A stretch of DNA of 27,196 nucleotides from a virus: the IMG/VR virus record IMGVR_UViG_3300044638_003842, positions 1 through 27,196 of that record; one strand, given 5' to 3'. Within the stretch, counting starts at the first letter, position 1, and each line of letters starts with the position of its first letter. This document shows, piece by piece, positions 6,313-14,844 of the stretch. A program made the position numbers and the translations under genes. The notes below the pieces were generated by a model. It was not told the DNA's origin. It saw nothing but the letters and a program-made list of their open reading frames with translations, and did no database searches.

Positions 6313-7469
6313 TGTTACAAAAGACCACCGCACAAAATAAGATAGCCCAACTCAAAAAAAGGGTTCGCATTGTCAGAGGTGGTACATCCAGTTCCAAGAC
6401 GTTTAGCATTATCCCAATGCTCATTACCTATGCGGTGCAGAAAGAAAACACCGAGATAAGTGTCGTATCGGAATCTATCCCTCATTTGAGGCGTGGTGCT
6501 ATCCGTGATTTTCTTAAAATTATGCAAATGGTGGGGATGTACGATCCCAACAAATGGAATAAGTCATCTTTAACCTATACTTTTTCCAACAATAGTTTTA
6601 TTGAGTTTTTCTCCGCTGACCAACCTGATAAATTAAGGGGTGCAAGGCGTGATGTGTTATTCATCAATGAGTGCAACAACGTAGATTGGGAATCTTATTA
6701 CCAACTTGCTATTCGTACCCGAAAATTTATTTATTTGGATTACAATCCAGTAACTGAATTTTGGGTTGATACGGAACTTGTACATGATGCAGATTCCGAG
6801 ATGATAGTCCTTACCTACAAAGATAATGAGGCGTTGGATTCATCAATCGTTGCCGAGATAGAGAAAGCCAAAGAGAAAGCCGAAACAAGCGAGTATTGGC
6901 GTAATTGGTGGGCAGTTTACGGACTTGGGCAAATTGGAAATCTTGAAGGGGTTATATTCAGCAACTATCAACTAATTGACACCATCCCAAGCGATGCAAG
7001 GTTATTGGGTTGCGGTGTTGACTTTGGTTATTCAGTTGATCCGACTGCAATAGTTGAGGTGTACCAATACAACGACCAAAGGATAATAAAAGAAATTTGT
7101 TACCGTACGGGGATGCTAAATTCCGACATTGCCAAAGTTTTACCAAAAGGAATACCCGTGTATGCTGATTCTGCTGAACCTAAATCAATAGAAGAAATAC
7201 GAAGATTTGGAATCAGTATCAAAGGAGTAACCAAAGGTAAAGATTCTATCAATTATGGTATTCAGGTGATGCAAGGTCAAAACTATATGATAACCAAAGA
7301 TTCAACCAACCTCATAAAAGAACTGCGTGGATATTGCTGGGACAAGGGCAAGGATGGGAAAACCTTACCGATTCCTGTAGGTGATGACCACATCATCGAT
7401 GCGTGGAGGTACTTTGAAATGGAATCACTTGGGTTAAAAAAGAATTTTGGCTCTTACGACATACGTTAA
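6312..7469 (+). CDS. terL: Terminase large subunit
   Basis: This 385-residue protein is the DNA-packaging motor: an N-terminal ATPase plus a C-terminal RNase H-like nuclease that cuts the concatemer. The Walker A variant GGTSSSKT is at 23-30. Walker B with catalytic Glu is DVLFINE at 114-120. Nuclease metal ligands are Asp237 (GVDFGYSVDP), Asp286 (YADSAEP) and Asp358/Asp359/Asp363 (GDDHIIDAWRY). This matches the PBSX/Terminase_3 type and is close to the family's usual 400-430 residues. It starts at a TAATG overlap with the small subunit. The portal gene, normally next, is over 11 kb downstream in this phage. Confidence 0.95.
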   Translation: MLQKTTAQNKIAQLKKRVRIVRGGTSSSKTFSIIPMLITYAVQKENTEISVVSESIPHLRRGAIRDFLKIMQMVGMYDPNKWNKSSLTYTFSNNSFIEFFSADQPDKLRGARRDVLFINECNNVDWESYYQLAIRTRKFIYLDYNPVTEFWVDTELVHDADSEMIVLTYKDNEALDSSIVAEIEKAKEKAETSEYWRNWWAVYGLGQIGNLEGVIFSNYQLIDTIPSDARLLGCGVDFGYSVDPTAIVEVYQYNDQRIIKEICYRTGMLNSDIAKVLPKGIPVYADSAEPKSIEEIRRFGISIKGVTKGKDSINYGIQVMQGQNYMITKDSTNLIKELRGYCWDKGKDGKTLPIPVGDDHIIDAWRYFEMESLGLKKNFGSYDIR

Positions 7470-7484
7470 AACATACAATAAATC

Positions 7485-7500
7485 AATCGTTAATTATATG
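7485..7500 (+). promoter_or_regulatory. AATCGTTA start-codon element, copy 1
   Basis: AATCGTTAATTAT runs directly into the start ATG of the tail chaperone gene. It is one of four copies of an AATCGTTA core followed by a T/A-rich spacer, each ending at a start codon of this late region. No Shine-Dalgarno sequence is present, so the element may be a translation-enhancing leader. It is too close to the ATG to be a normal promoter for this gene. Confidence 0.5.
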
Positions 7501-8219
7501 ATGGAAATAACCATACCAACCAAATTGAGTGAAATCCCCTTGTATCAGATGCAAGAATATGAATCCTTGAAAATGGATGCAGAGGAAAGGGCATTGAATG
7601 CGGTTGCAATCTTTTGTAATATCTCTTTATCAGAGGTGAGTAAGTTACCATTAAAGATTTTAAACCACGCCTTGGATTTAATTACCAAGTGTTTGGATGA
7701 GAAACCAAGATTTCAGCATCGTTTTACTTATGAAGGTGTGGAATACGGATTTATCCCTAACTTGGATGAAATCAGTACGGGTGAATTTGTTGACCTTGAT
7801 TCGTATCAGAAAGAAGGAATGGCACTTTGGAAAATGATGTCGGTGCTATATCGCCCCATCGTTACACAAGGGCAAAACAACCGATACTTAATTGCACCTT
7901 ATCAGGGCAAATTAAACGAGAGTTTTAAACAAATGCCAAGTGATATTGCATTCGGATCGCTGGTTTTTTTTTGGAGTTTAGGAAACGATTTAATGAGTTA
8001 TATCCTGAAATTTTCGGAGACGCAGAGGGAAAAACTGATGAACACCAGTTCAACAAAAAATGGGGGTGGATGGGATTCATACATCTCCTCACTGACGGAG
8101 ATGTCACAAAATTTGACGCAGTTAGCAAACTCCCCATGCACACCAATGCGATGTGGGCGGCTTACAAGAGCGACCTGGCAACATTGGAAAGACAAATTAT
8201 TAATAAAGCAAAACGATGA
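7498..8219 (+). CDS. Tail assembly chaperone, -1 frameshift product
   Basis: This would be a join of 7498-7971 with 7971-8219, giving about 240 residues. The ribosome would slip back one base on T-TTT-TTT (7965-7971) and continue in the -1 frame. That frame encodes 82 residues that look like a real domain (FNELYPEIFGDAEGK, HQFNKKWGWMGFIHLLTDGD, KLPMHTNAMWAAYKSDL). The KKWGW and LLTDGDVTKFDAVSKLPMH segments resemble a separate C-terminal chaperone domain I recall in this phage group. Position after terminase and before other tail genes, and the lambda G/GT precedent, support it. Unlike lambda, both products end within four bases of each other and have nearly equal length. The alternative is a homopolymer sequencing error. 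Confidence 0.6.
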
Positions 8220-8223
8220 ATAA
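7498..8223 (+). CDS. Tail assembly chaperone, zero-frame product
   Basis: This is a 241-residue product if no frameshift occurs. The first about 155 residues (MMEITIPTKLSEIPLYQMQEY onward) look like an ordinary folded protein and resemble tail assembly chaperones of Bacteroidota phages (LVFFWSLGNDLMSYIL near 154-169). After the nine-T run the zero frame continues for about 80 residues rich in Ser, Thr, Asn and Arg (LTEMSQNLTQLANS). I recall this kind of tail from related proteins. Chaperones of this kind coat the tape measure during tail assembly, as lambda gpG and gpGT do. The ATG at 7498 sits at the AATCGTTA element; 7501 is also possible, and a TTG at 7447 was rejected because it lies inside terL. 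Confidence 0.7.
   Translation: MMEITIPTKLSEIPLYQMQEYESLKMDAEERALNAVAIFCNISLSEVSKLPLKILNHALDLITKCLDEKPRFQHRFTYEGVEYGFIPNLDEISTGEFVDLDSYQKEGMALWKMMSVLYRPIVTQGQNNRYLIAPYQGKLNESFKQMPSDIAFGSLVFFWSLGNDLMSYILKFSETQREKLMNTSSTKNGGGWDSYISSLTEMSQNLTQLANSPCTPMRCGRLTRATWQHWKDKLLIKQNDE
7965..7971 (+). other. -1 frameshift slippery heptamer
   Basis: The zero frame here reads GTT TTT TTT TGG, so T-TTT-TTT is in the correct X-XXY-YYZ phase for a -1 slip with full re-pairing in both sites. It is part of a run of nine T at 7964-7972. After the slip the next codon is TTG at 7971, leading into the 82-residue -1 frame. I did not identify a clear downstream stimulatory hairpin by eye. Confidence 0.6.
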
Positions 8224-8707
8224 TAACATAGGCACGGCATTCGCCATTGTTCAAGAGATATCAGAGGAATTAGGGTGGAACTATTCCCATGGAAATTTGA
8301 CCGAGATGGGTTTTAAAGCGGTTACGGTTTACCCGTTAACACACTTGACCATTCAAACCGTTCAACTAAACGATTATGTAAGCACCATTCAGATGAATGT
8401 GATTATTGCGGACATTGTCAACTTTTTGAAGGGTGAGAATGAGCAGGAATCTTTGATTACTTTGTATTCCGAGCAAGGGTACACCGAGAATCAAAACTAT
8501 GCCCATATTTTACAGGACCTATATGTGAAATTCAGTTTGAAATTGCGTGAAAAAGAAATGCAATATAATCAATCAATAATGATTCAAAAACCTATTGCAT
8601 TCGTGCCATTCATTGAGGCTGACAAAGATGTGTTGGCTGGTTACAACATCACGATAAATATGGATGTTCAATCACCTTGGGTAACGGACTGCTACAATGA
8701 AGTATAA
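8216..8707 (+). CDS. Probable tail completion or neck protein, unknown family
   Basis: This is a 163-residue protein whose ATG at 8216 overlaps the stop codons of both chaperone frames, so it is translationally linked to them. It is acidic, mixed alpha and beta, with strands such as HLTIQTVQLNDYVSTIQMNVIIA and a C-terminal GYNITINMDVQSPW. It has no signal or membrane segment. Its place between the chaperone and an HK97 gp10-like protein suggests a tail-terminator or head-tail joining role. I do not recognise its family directly. Confidence 0.6.
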   Translation: MNNNIGTAFAIVQEISEELGWNYSHGNLTEMGFKAVTVYPLTHLTIQTVQLNDYVSTIQMNVIIADIVNFLKGENEQESLITLYSEQGYTENQNYAHILQDLYVKFSLKLREKEMQYNQSIMIQKPIAFVPFIEADKDVLAGYNITINMDVQSPWVTDCYNEV

Positions 8708-9269
8708 ATTAACCGAAGCGGTTGTTGAAAGGGCATCGGACTTTTTCGCATCCCAAGCCAAATTGGAACTTCAAGCCAAACGCCCACGAATGGCTATTCG
8801 TGCAACTTGGAAAAAGGTTGGTAATGGATGGCAGCCCGTAAGCGTGAGAAAAACAACCATTCGTTCAAACTATGTTGCATCAGGCAACTTGGTGCGTTCA
8901 TTACAAGGATATTCCAAAGGATTGGAATTTGGTGTGCAGATGGATTGGTACGGACAGGCAATTATAAACGGAAGGCAGCCAGAAGGGAAGTACAAAGGTG
9001 GCAAAGGTATCCCAACGGATAAAATTAAAAATTGGGCAAAGATGAAAAACATTAAGCCCCGAAATATAAAGACTGGGCAGTTTATCAAGAACTCCGAGGA
9101 AAACCGAAGGGCAATGCTATTTATGATGAACCGTAAAATTAAACACTTTGGTATTGAACCATTTGATTTCATTAAGATGCCCCGAAGGGCAACACTTGCA
9201 AAATATAGAGATGAGATTGCAGCAGCAGTAAAAAAAGACATACAAAACAATTTAAGAAATGAACTTTAA
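8697..9269 (+). CDS. HK97 gp10-like neck or tail-completion protein
   Basis: This is a 190-residue basic protein. The centre (YVASGNLVRSLQGY then EFGVQMDWYGQAIINGRQPEG) has the pattern of HK97 gp10-like proteins: a 'tGnLrrSl' helix followed by strands that end in a 'YaxxvefGr' loop. It is followed by a Lys-rich segment (GIPTDKIKNWAKMKNIKP) seen in Bacteroidota phage versions. These proteins sit at the head-tail junction and are needed for tail completion. It overlaps its neighbours by 11 bases on each side. Confidence 0.65.
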   Translation: MKYKLTEAVVERASDFFASQAKLELQAKRPRMAIRATWKKVGNGWQPVSVRKTTIRSNYVASGNLVRSLQGYSKGLEFGVQMDWYGQAIINGRQPEGKYKGGKGIPTDKIKNWAKMKNIKPRNIKTGQFIKNSEENRRAMLFMMNRKIKHFGIEPFDFIKMPRRATLAKYRDEIAAAVKKDIQNNLRNEL

Positions 9270-10347
9270 CGAACAACCAAGCGGAAGAGTTGGGGCATTA
9301 TCCTCAATGATATATCAGGCTTATGATAGCCTTTATGCAAGTGCTGGATTCTACTATGAATTTAAAGTGTTTGCGTGGAGTGGTACAACTACCATCCCAG
9401 CGAACCCCAATGCAACTATTCAGAAATTTCCCGACCAATTCGGTAGCGGAAGGGCTTGGATAGATGTACATAAGATTGTACAACAACAACTCACAAGCGA
9501 CTTTTTTACCGATGGTACTTATAAACCAAACATTGGTGGGGGTGCTTGTTATGTTGCGGTAAAAGTACAAGGGAAATATACCGCTGGAAGTACCTCGGTG
9601 GTGACATCCAACACGGTGTTGGCTACAATGGGTTATGTGTACACCTCGGAAGGTTTTAACGCCTCGTTAACAGGTCCCGTGTTTACCGATAAGGAAACCT
9701 TTTATATTACCGAAGGTGCTGAATCGTATTATATTTGGTACGATGCCGATGTAATTACTGGTATCACCATTGGTGCAACTACAATCACACCCAACACGGT
9801 TAGCACATCTTCAACTAAAATTCAGGGTGTTGACTTGATTCAGTTATTATCGGCTGCGGCAGTTAGCGGAAATACTAACGTGACTTTTACAACGGCTTCA
9901 ACATCTTATGTATTCCCTATTGTTCGTAATTGCTTGAACCGATACGGGAATGTAACTGCCCATTTTTTAAATAAGTGGGGTGTGTACGATTCGTATTGCT
10001 TTAATGCGGTGAGCAAAAAGACACAAAACGTATCATCTGAAATTTACGAGAAACCTATTTACCGACAAACGGATTTATCACAGGCGTGGGATTATGGTGT
10101 TCAAGTGATGACACCTTTTAACGTGAACGCAAAAACCCAGTTAACAATCAACACGAATTGGATTCCTGAAAATGATAACCAAGTTATTCAACAAATGTTT
10201 TTAAGTAGTTCAATAATAGTTGATGATTTTTCAGCAAGGGTAACTGATTCGGCATTTGCTGAAAAGAAGCGTGTGAACGACAAGTTAATCGACTACACAA
10301 TTCAACTTGAATTTAACCAGCCTTTAATAAATAAAATAGTACGATGA
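9259..10347 (+). CDS. Probable tail tip or baseplate structural protein
   Basis: This is a 362-residue protein rich in Thr, Ser, Asn and aromatic residues, with long beta-type stretches and few Lys and Glu in the middle, as in virion beta-sandwich proteins. It has an N-terminal SSMIYQAYDSLYASAGFYYEF, a central TITPNTVSTSSTKIQGVDL, and an ending DYTIQLEFNQPLINKIVR that leads directly (ATGA overlap) into the 876-residue tail protein. The two are likely assembled together near the tail tip. No named domain is recognised. It lies upstream of the tape measure, the reverse of lambda-like order. Confidence 0.6.
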   Translation: MNFNEQPSGRVGALSSMIYQAYDSLYASAGFYYEFKVFAWSGTTTIPANPNATIQKFPDQFGSGRAWIDVHKIVQQQLTSDFFTDGTYKPNIGGGACYVAVKVQGKYTAGSTSVVTSNTVLATMGYVYTSEGFNASLTGPVFTDKETFYITEGAESYYIWYDADVITGITIGATTITPNTVSTSSTKIQGVDLIQLLSAAAVSGNTNVTFTTASTSYVFPIVRNCLNRYGNVTAHFLNKWGVYDSYCFNAVSKKTQNVSSEIYEKPIYRQTDLSQAWDYGVQVMTPFNVNAKTQLTINTNWIPENDNQVIQQMFLSSSIIVDDFSARVTDSAFAEKKRVNDKLIDYTIQLEFNQPLINKIVR

Positions 10348-12974
10348 GATTTTCATTAGTAATTGAAAATGTTGCGGTGGATTTGTTCAACGATGAATCC
10401 ATCCAACTTGTACGACAAATTAAGGACTATCAGGATTTATCAAATTCAAAAACCGACTTTACACAACAATTTGTAATTCCATCCACAAGTATCAATGATC
10501 CGATATTCCAAAACTACTTTGATGAAAATGCGGTGTTTAGTGGGTGGAATGCCTTTATAAAGTTAGATGCTCAAATATTTATTCATTCGCTTCCTGTGTT
10601 CACGGGGTGCGTTGAGTTGACGGGGGTTGAGTTCAAAAACGGATTACCACGCCAATACAACTTGGTATTTTACGGGCAAGGGAAAAACGCAATGTCACAA
10701 TGGGGCGAAAAAACACTACAAGAAATAGATTGGAGTGATTACAACCACGTTGTGAGTTATGCCAATGTAATTTCATCCTGGGGCGGTGGCTTGGTTGGTG
10801 GTTCAATTTTATATCCAATAGTTGATTGGTACAAGGGAATGCAGTATTGCAGAACTCCAACGGTTCAAAACAATATGTATGGGGGTGGTACTGCCCTAAA
10901 TGGTGGATTTTTAGTCAATGATTTACGCCCAGCAGTATTGTTAAAGGATATGATAACCACTTGTTTTGATGACATTGGTTATACACTTTCAGGTTCGTTA
11001 TTGGATAGAGATGAATTTGATGATTTGTATGTCGCACCTATGGGGACATCAGGACCGATTCAGAATAGTTCAAACCAAAATGCAAAATTCAAGGTTACAT
11101 CAGGAAGCCAAACAATTACAACTCCTGCCTTTGGATATCAATTTTTAACATTTACAACGGTTGTAAGTAATCCAAGTGGGGCTTGGAATAGTATAAATAA
11201 TTGGTATTTGACATATTTACAAGGTGATTACACCTTTAAATTTTCTTGCGATGTAACTGCTAATGGTGGTTCAGTTGCATTTGTTTTTGCGGGGGCAAAT
11301 AATCCTTTTAGTTATAATAACTCAATTACGGGTACTGGTCCTTATTCAGTAGAATACACCGTTAGTTTTAATACAAATGTAAAAGCACAAATTGCAATAG
11401 TTGCTGCAAGTGGGTGTACAATTAATAATTTAGTTTTTGAATTAATTAAAGTTCCATTTGGAATTGAAGGTACAACACTTAACATCGTTGACACGATGCC
11501 ACAAATGAAGGTTAGTGACTTTATGAACGGAATTTTGAAAACCTTTAACGGAGTTCTAATTCCAGTTAACCAAACCGAATTTGAGTTACACAACATTGAC
11601 GATTATTATGCCCTTGGTAGTACAAAAGATTGGACAAAATATATTGATGTGGAAAACATACGACACGAAAAAATGTCGATACCACGCCAAATAGAAATGA
11701 ATCATTTGGAAGGTCAAGATGTTGCATCTTTAAATTTTCAATCTACGTTTAATCGGTTGTTCGGTGAAGTTAAGGCTTCGCCCGATGTTGACTTCGCCAA
11801 TGATGAATTGATGATTGAAACCCCATTTAATGTACTTGTACCATCAATCATAAAAGAAGTTAACGATAAAGGGCAATATGTAGGCAATACTAATTTGCAG
11901 ATTCCCGTGATGTTGGACAACGACAATAAGCAAGTCAAACACGATTTACTTTTGTTCTATTATGTCGGGCAAACCAACACGACTTACACCTATGACTTGA
12001 ACCAAACAACACAATTTGCTTATCCTTTAATTTCAAGTTACTCTGAATTTCCAACGACTGAAAATTCATATAGTTTGGCGTTCGGTTTAGAAACCACCAT
12101 CCAAGGGGATATGGCAACCAAAACGATGTTCACCCAGTATTGGCAAAAGTATTTATCACGCCTATTCTCATCAAGGAGCCGTGTGGTTTATTTTTCTGCT
12201 ATATTACCCGTTGGGGAATGGTTAAACCTACAAATGAATGACACTATTGCCGTAAGTGGAAATTACTACAAAATTCAGCAAATCGAATACGATATGCTTA
12301 ACGAACGTGCATCGCTTCAATTAATAAGTTATCCTGATGTTGACATTTTACGAATTGCATCTGATGGAATCACGCCAAGCTGGGAAAATGCAACAGGTGG
12401 ACCATCGGGTACAACCCTTTTAAATGGTGATATAGTTGGAAGAGCAATCACAAACGCCATCCCTTTGGTGGGTGGTGGCTTGTCAACTGGTACATTGGGC
12501 AAAGTTGAGTATTTAGATTCCAACACTAATTGGCATCAAGGTAGTTTGAATGAGTTGGTTAGACGCAAAAGAATCAAAACTGGGCAAGGACTTGGACAAA
12601 CGGTTACCATTCCAACAAATGAAACTTATGTTGTTGTACCACTTACAACCGAGTATCAAACTGGTGACACCCAAGACTTGGTATTTTCAACGGCTACCGA
12701 TTCAATAACGCCCTTGTATGGCGGTCAATTTAAAATTACTGCCGAGTTATCCTATGAACACGGACAAAGCCACGATTTGACTTTCGCAATAATGGTTGGT
12801 GGTAAGCCTACTTTTTCAATTGCGGTATTAACCTCCAATAAAGGTAATGCAACTTTGAACGGGTACTTTGACATTCCTTTGTCAGCACCGATACAAATGG
12901 CACTAAAAAAATCAAGTGGAAGTAGTCACACGATAGATATAGGGGTTGCAACGCTAATGGTTGAGCATATATGA
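10344..12974 (+). CDS. Large tail tip or baseplate-like protein with inserted and C-terminal beta domains
   Basis: This 876-residue protein starts LVIENVAVDLFNDESIQLVR and DYQDLSNSKTDFTQQFVIP. This N-terminal pattern ('dLYedesi ... sdFSktvtiP') is one I recall from Bacteroidota phage tail proteins. The middle (PQMKVSDFMNGILKTFNGV to about residue 690) continues that core. Two parts differ. Residues about 240-375 are an AT-rich, Asn- and Ser-rich insertion (TSGSQTITTPAFGYQFLTFT and AFVFAGANNPFSYNN), probably a carbohydrate-binding-like beta sandwich. The last about 150 residues (VTIPTNETYVVVPLT and ELSYEHGQSHDLTFAIMVGG) look like a jelly-roll receptor-binding head. A role in host contact at the tail tip is inferred. 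Confidence 0.65.
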   Translation: MRFSLVIENVAVDLFNDESIQLVRQIKDYQDLSNSKTDFTQQFVIPSTSINDPIFQNYFDENAVFSGWNAFIKLDAQIFIHSLPVFTGCVELTGVEFKNGLPRQYNLVFYGQGKNAMSQWGEKTLQEIDWSDYNHVVSYANVISSWGGGLVGGSILYPIVDWYKGMQYCRTPTVQNNMYGGGTALNGGFLVNDLRPAVLLKDMITTCFDDIGYTLSGSLLDRDEFDDLYVAPMGTSGPIQNSSNQNAKFKVTSGSQTITTPAFGYQFLTFTTVVSNPSGAWNSINNWYLTYLQGDYTFKFSCDVTANGGSVAFVFAGANNPFSYNNSITGTGPYSVEYTVSFNTNVKAQIAIVAASGCTINNLVFELIKVPFGIEGTTLNIVDTMPQMKVSDFMNGILKTFNGVLIPVNQTEFELHNIDDYYALGSTKDWTKYIDVENIRHEKMSIPRQIEMNHLEGQDVASLNFQSTFNRLFGEVKASPDVDFANDELMIETPFNVLVPSIIKEVNDKGQYVGNTNLQIPVMLDNDNKQVKHDLLLFYYVGQTNTTYTYDLNQTTQFAYPLISSYSEFPTTENSYSLAFGLETTIQGDMATKTMFTQYWQKYLSRLFSSRSRVVYFSAILPVGEWLNLQMNDTIAVSGNYYKIQQIEYDMLNERASLQLISYPDVDILRIASDGITPSWENATGGPSGTTLLNGDIVGRAITNAIPLVGGGLSTGTLGKVEYLDSNTNWHQGSLNELVRRKRIKTGQGLGQTVTIPTNETYVVVPLTTEYQTGDTQDLVFSTATDSITPLYGGQFKITAELSYEHGQSHDLTFAIMVGGKPTFSIAVLTSNKGNATLNGYFDIPLSAPIQMALKKSSGSSHTIDIGVATLMVEHI

Positions 12975-13114
12975 TAACACAAATAATTAAATTAGTCCAA
13001 ACTAACGAGTTTTATGGCGTTAGTTCAAATGTAGAGATAGCCAAAGGGGCGTACCAATATGCCACAACTTGGAAGCAAACATTTAAAAAAGTAAAAAGAT
13101 GGCAGAAAAAATAG
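12971..13114 (+). CDS. Hidden 47-residue protein between tail tip and tape measure
   Basis: An ATG at 12971 overlaps the previous stop as ATGA, and the frame runs 47 codons to TAG at 13112-13114, overlapping the tape-measure start by 16 bases. It encodes a small basic protein (begins MITQIIKLVQTNEFYGVSSN, ends KKVKRWQKK). The tight overlaps at both ends are the pattern of real genes in this window, and it fills what would otherwise be a 124-base gap. It may be a tail accessory protein; no family is recognised. Confidence 0.55.
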   Translation: MITQIIKLVQTNEFYGVSSNVEIAKGAYQYATTWKQTFKKVKRWQKK

Positions 13115-14820
13115 TCATACCAATAGAGGTACAAGGCTCAAAGGCAGTTAAAGACATTAGCAAAGTCAATGATGCCCTTGATAATACGGGCAAGGCTGCC
13201 GAAGGTAGTAAAAAAGGCTTCGGAAGTTTAGCGGGGCTTTTAAAAGGCGGTCTTGGTATTGGGGCGGTAATGTCATTACTTGATAGCCTTGGCGGTGCAT
13301 TGATGGAAAACCAAAAGGTTCAGGATTTAATGAACAAGGCTATGGTGGTTTTTCAGGGCGTTGTCAATGGAGTTATTGAAGTTCTTGAACCATTATTCGG
13401 ATGGTTGGAAAAAGTATTCAAGGATCCAGTTAAATCAATAAAGGAATTTGGCGAATTGGTTAAGCAAAATTTGATTAATCGTTTTAACGGATTATTGGAA
13501 TTGATACCCCAATTAGGTAAAGCCCTTTCATTATTATTTAAGGGTGAGTTTACCGAGGCTGGTAAAGTAGCGGTTAACGCCTTTGGAAAGGTTGCACTTG
13601 GTGTTGAAGATACCGTTGGTTTAGTTGAAAAAGGTGTAAAGGTGGTAAGTGATGCGGTTGTAAAAATAGGCAAAGCCACAAAGAAAGCATTTGACAACAA
13701 AGATGCCCTTGCGGCTGCCGAAAACAACCTTGCGAGATTATCAATTTTGTTTCAGGGTATCGTTGAGAAATATGATTTGATGGCTGAAAAGCAAAGGCAG
13801 TTGAGGGATGATGAAACCAAAACCATTGAAGAACGTATAAAAGCAAATGAGGAATTATCAAAGGTACTGGATGAAGGGCAGAAAAAAGAACGTGAAAACA
13901 TTGAAGCCCGTATTGGCATCATCCAAATGCAAAATAATCTTTTGGGTAAAACCAAAGAACGGACAAACGAAATATTATCGCTTCAACAAGAATTAACGGG
14001 GATTGACGCTAAATATGCTGGTCTTAAATCCGAGCAATTAACAAATATCAATTCACTTGAAAAAGAGAAAATCGAGTTAAAACGTGCCGAGGTTGAAGGA
14101 ACACTTGAAGCGAATAAGATTATTGCAGATAGCGAAGCCGAATTGGCTGCCGAGGGAATGGATCAGTTTGAGAAAAAAATGGCTGCCATCCAACAAGAAT
14201 TTGAAGCCCGAAGAAAGTTGCTTGATGATGAGATAAGCCAGTTGAAAGAAGGAACACAAGCCTATGTTGATGCAACAAATGAAAAGAAAGTCTTGGATGC
14301 TCAATATACGGCAGACACAAAAGCCCTTGCCAAAGAACGTGCGGACTACGAAACCGAACAGGCGAAATTAGTTGCCGAAAACCAAATGAGTGCCGTGATG
14401 GGTGCTTTAAGTGGTGTTCAATCGTTGGTTGGAGAAAATTCAAAATTCGGTAAAGCCTTGGCAGTGTCTATGGCAATTATTGACACTTATTCAGGGGCAA
14501 CCAAAGCACTTGCACAAGGTGGTACATTTGGATTTATTGGTGCTGCTGGTGTTATCGCTTCGGGTTTGGCGAATGTCAGAGCGATAATGCAACAAGAATT
14601 GCCAGGCGTTGAAGGTGATAGTTCGGGCGGTGGAGTTTCAATGACTGCACCCACAGGACCAAATGTGGGTATAATTAGCGGTCAGATAAATTCATCGGCT
14701 CAATTACTTGGTAGTTTGAATAATTCATTAAGCACCCCACCAAGGGCGTACGTTGTCGGTCAAGATGTAAACTCACAACAATCACTTGATAGGCATATCA
14801 GACAAAATGCAACACTATAA
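13099..14820 (+). CDS. Tail tape measure protein
   Basis: This 573-residue protein sets tail length and is thought to enter the host envelope on infection. It shows a short N-terminal strand (KIVIPIEVQGSKAVKDISKV) and a hydrophobic, Gly-rich segment at about 41-70 (SLAGLLKGGLGIGAVMSLLD). Long charged coiled coils follow at about 200-430 (Glu-, Lys- and Gln-rich). A C-terminal hydrophobic domain at about 445-500 (MAIIDTYSGATKALAQ, then FGFIGAAGVIASGLANVRAI) is typical of Bacteroidota phage tape measures. At the usual about 0.15 nm per residue the tail would be about 85 nm, short to medium for a siphovirus. It precedes the head genes here. Confidence 0.9.
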   Translation: MAEKIVIPIEVQGSKAVKDISKVNDALDNTGKAAEGSKKGFGSLAGLLKGGLGIGAVMSLLDSLGGALMENQKVQDLMNKAMVVFQGVVNGVIEVLEPLFGWLEKVFKDPVKSIKEFGELVKQNLINRFNGLLELIPQLGKALSLLFKGEFTEAGKVAVNAFGKVALGVEDTVGLVEKGVKVVSDAVVKIGKATKKAFDNKDALAAAENNLARLSILFQGIVEKYDLMAEKQRQLRDDETKTIEERIKANEELSKVLDEGQKKERENIEARIGIIQMQNNLLGKTKERTNEILSLQQELTGIDAKYAGLKSEQLTNINSLEKEKIELKRAEVEGTLEANKIIADSEAELAAEGMDQFEKKMAAIQQEFEARRKLLDDEISQLKEGTQAYVDATNEKKVLDAQYTADTKALAKERADYETEQAKLVAENQMSAVMGALSGVQSLVGENSKFGKALAVSMAIIDTYSGATKALAQGGTFGFIGAAGVIASGLANVRAIMQQELPGVEGDSSGGGVSMTAPTGPNVGIISGQINSSAQLLGSLNNSLSTPPRAYVVGQDVNSQQSLDRHIRQNATL

Positions 14821-14825
14821 ATTTA

Positions 14826-14844
14826 AATCGTTATTTAATATATG
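14826..14844 (+). promoter_or_regulatory. AATCGTTA start-codon element, copy 2
   Basis: AATCGTTATTTAATAT leads directly into the ATG of the 110-residue protein gene at 14842. It is the most diverged of the four copies (TTATTTAA in place of TTAATTAA). It lies in the 21-base gap after the tape measure stop, so it marks the border between the tail and head blocks. Confidence 0.45.

Noticed and set aside
7447-7497. Upstream TTG start for the tail chaperone
   Set aside because: It lies partly inside terL, and the AATCGTTA element and two ATG codons at 7498-7503 mark the start instead.
8828-9022. Alternative + strand frame inside the gp10-like gene
   Set aside because: It gives a very Arg- and Lys-rich product typical of a shifted frame and has no start signal; the main frame is supported by overlaps on both sides.
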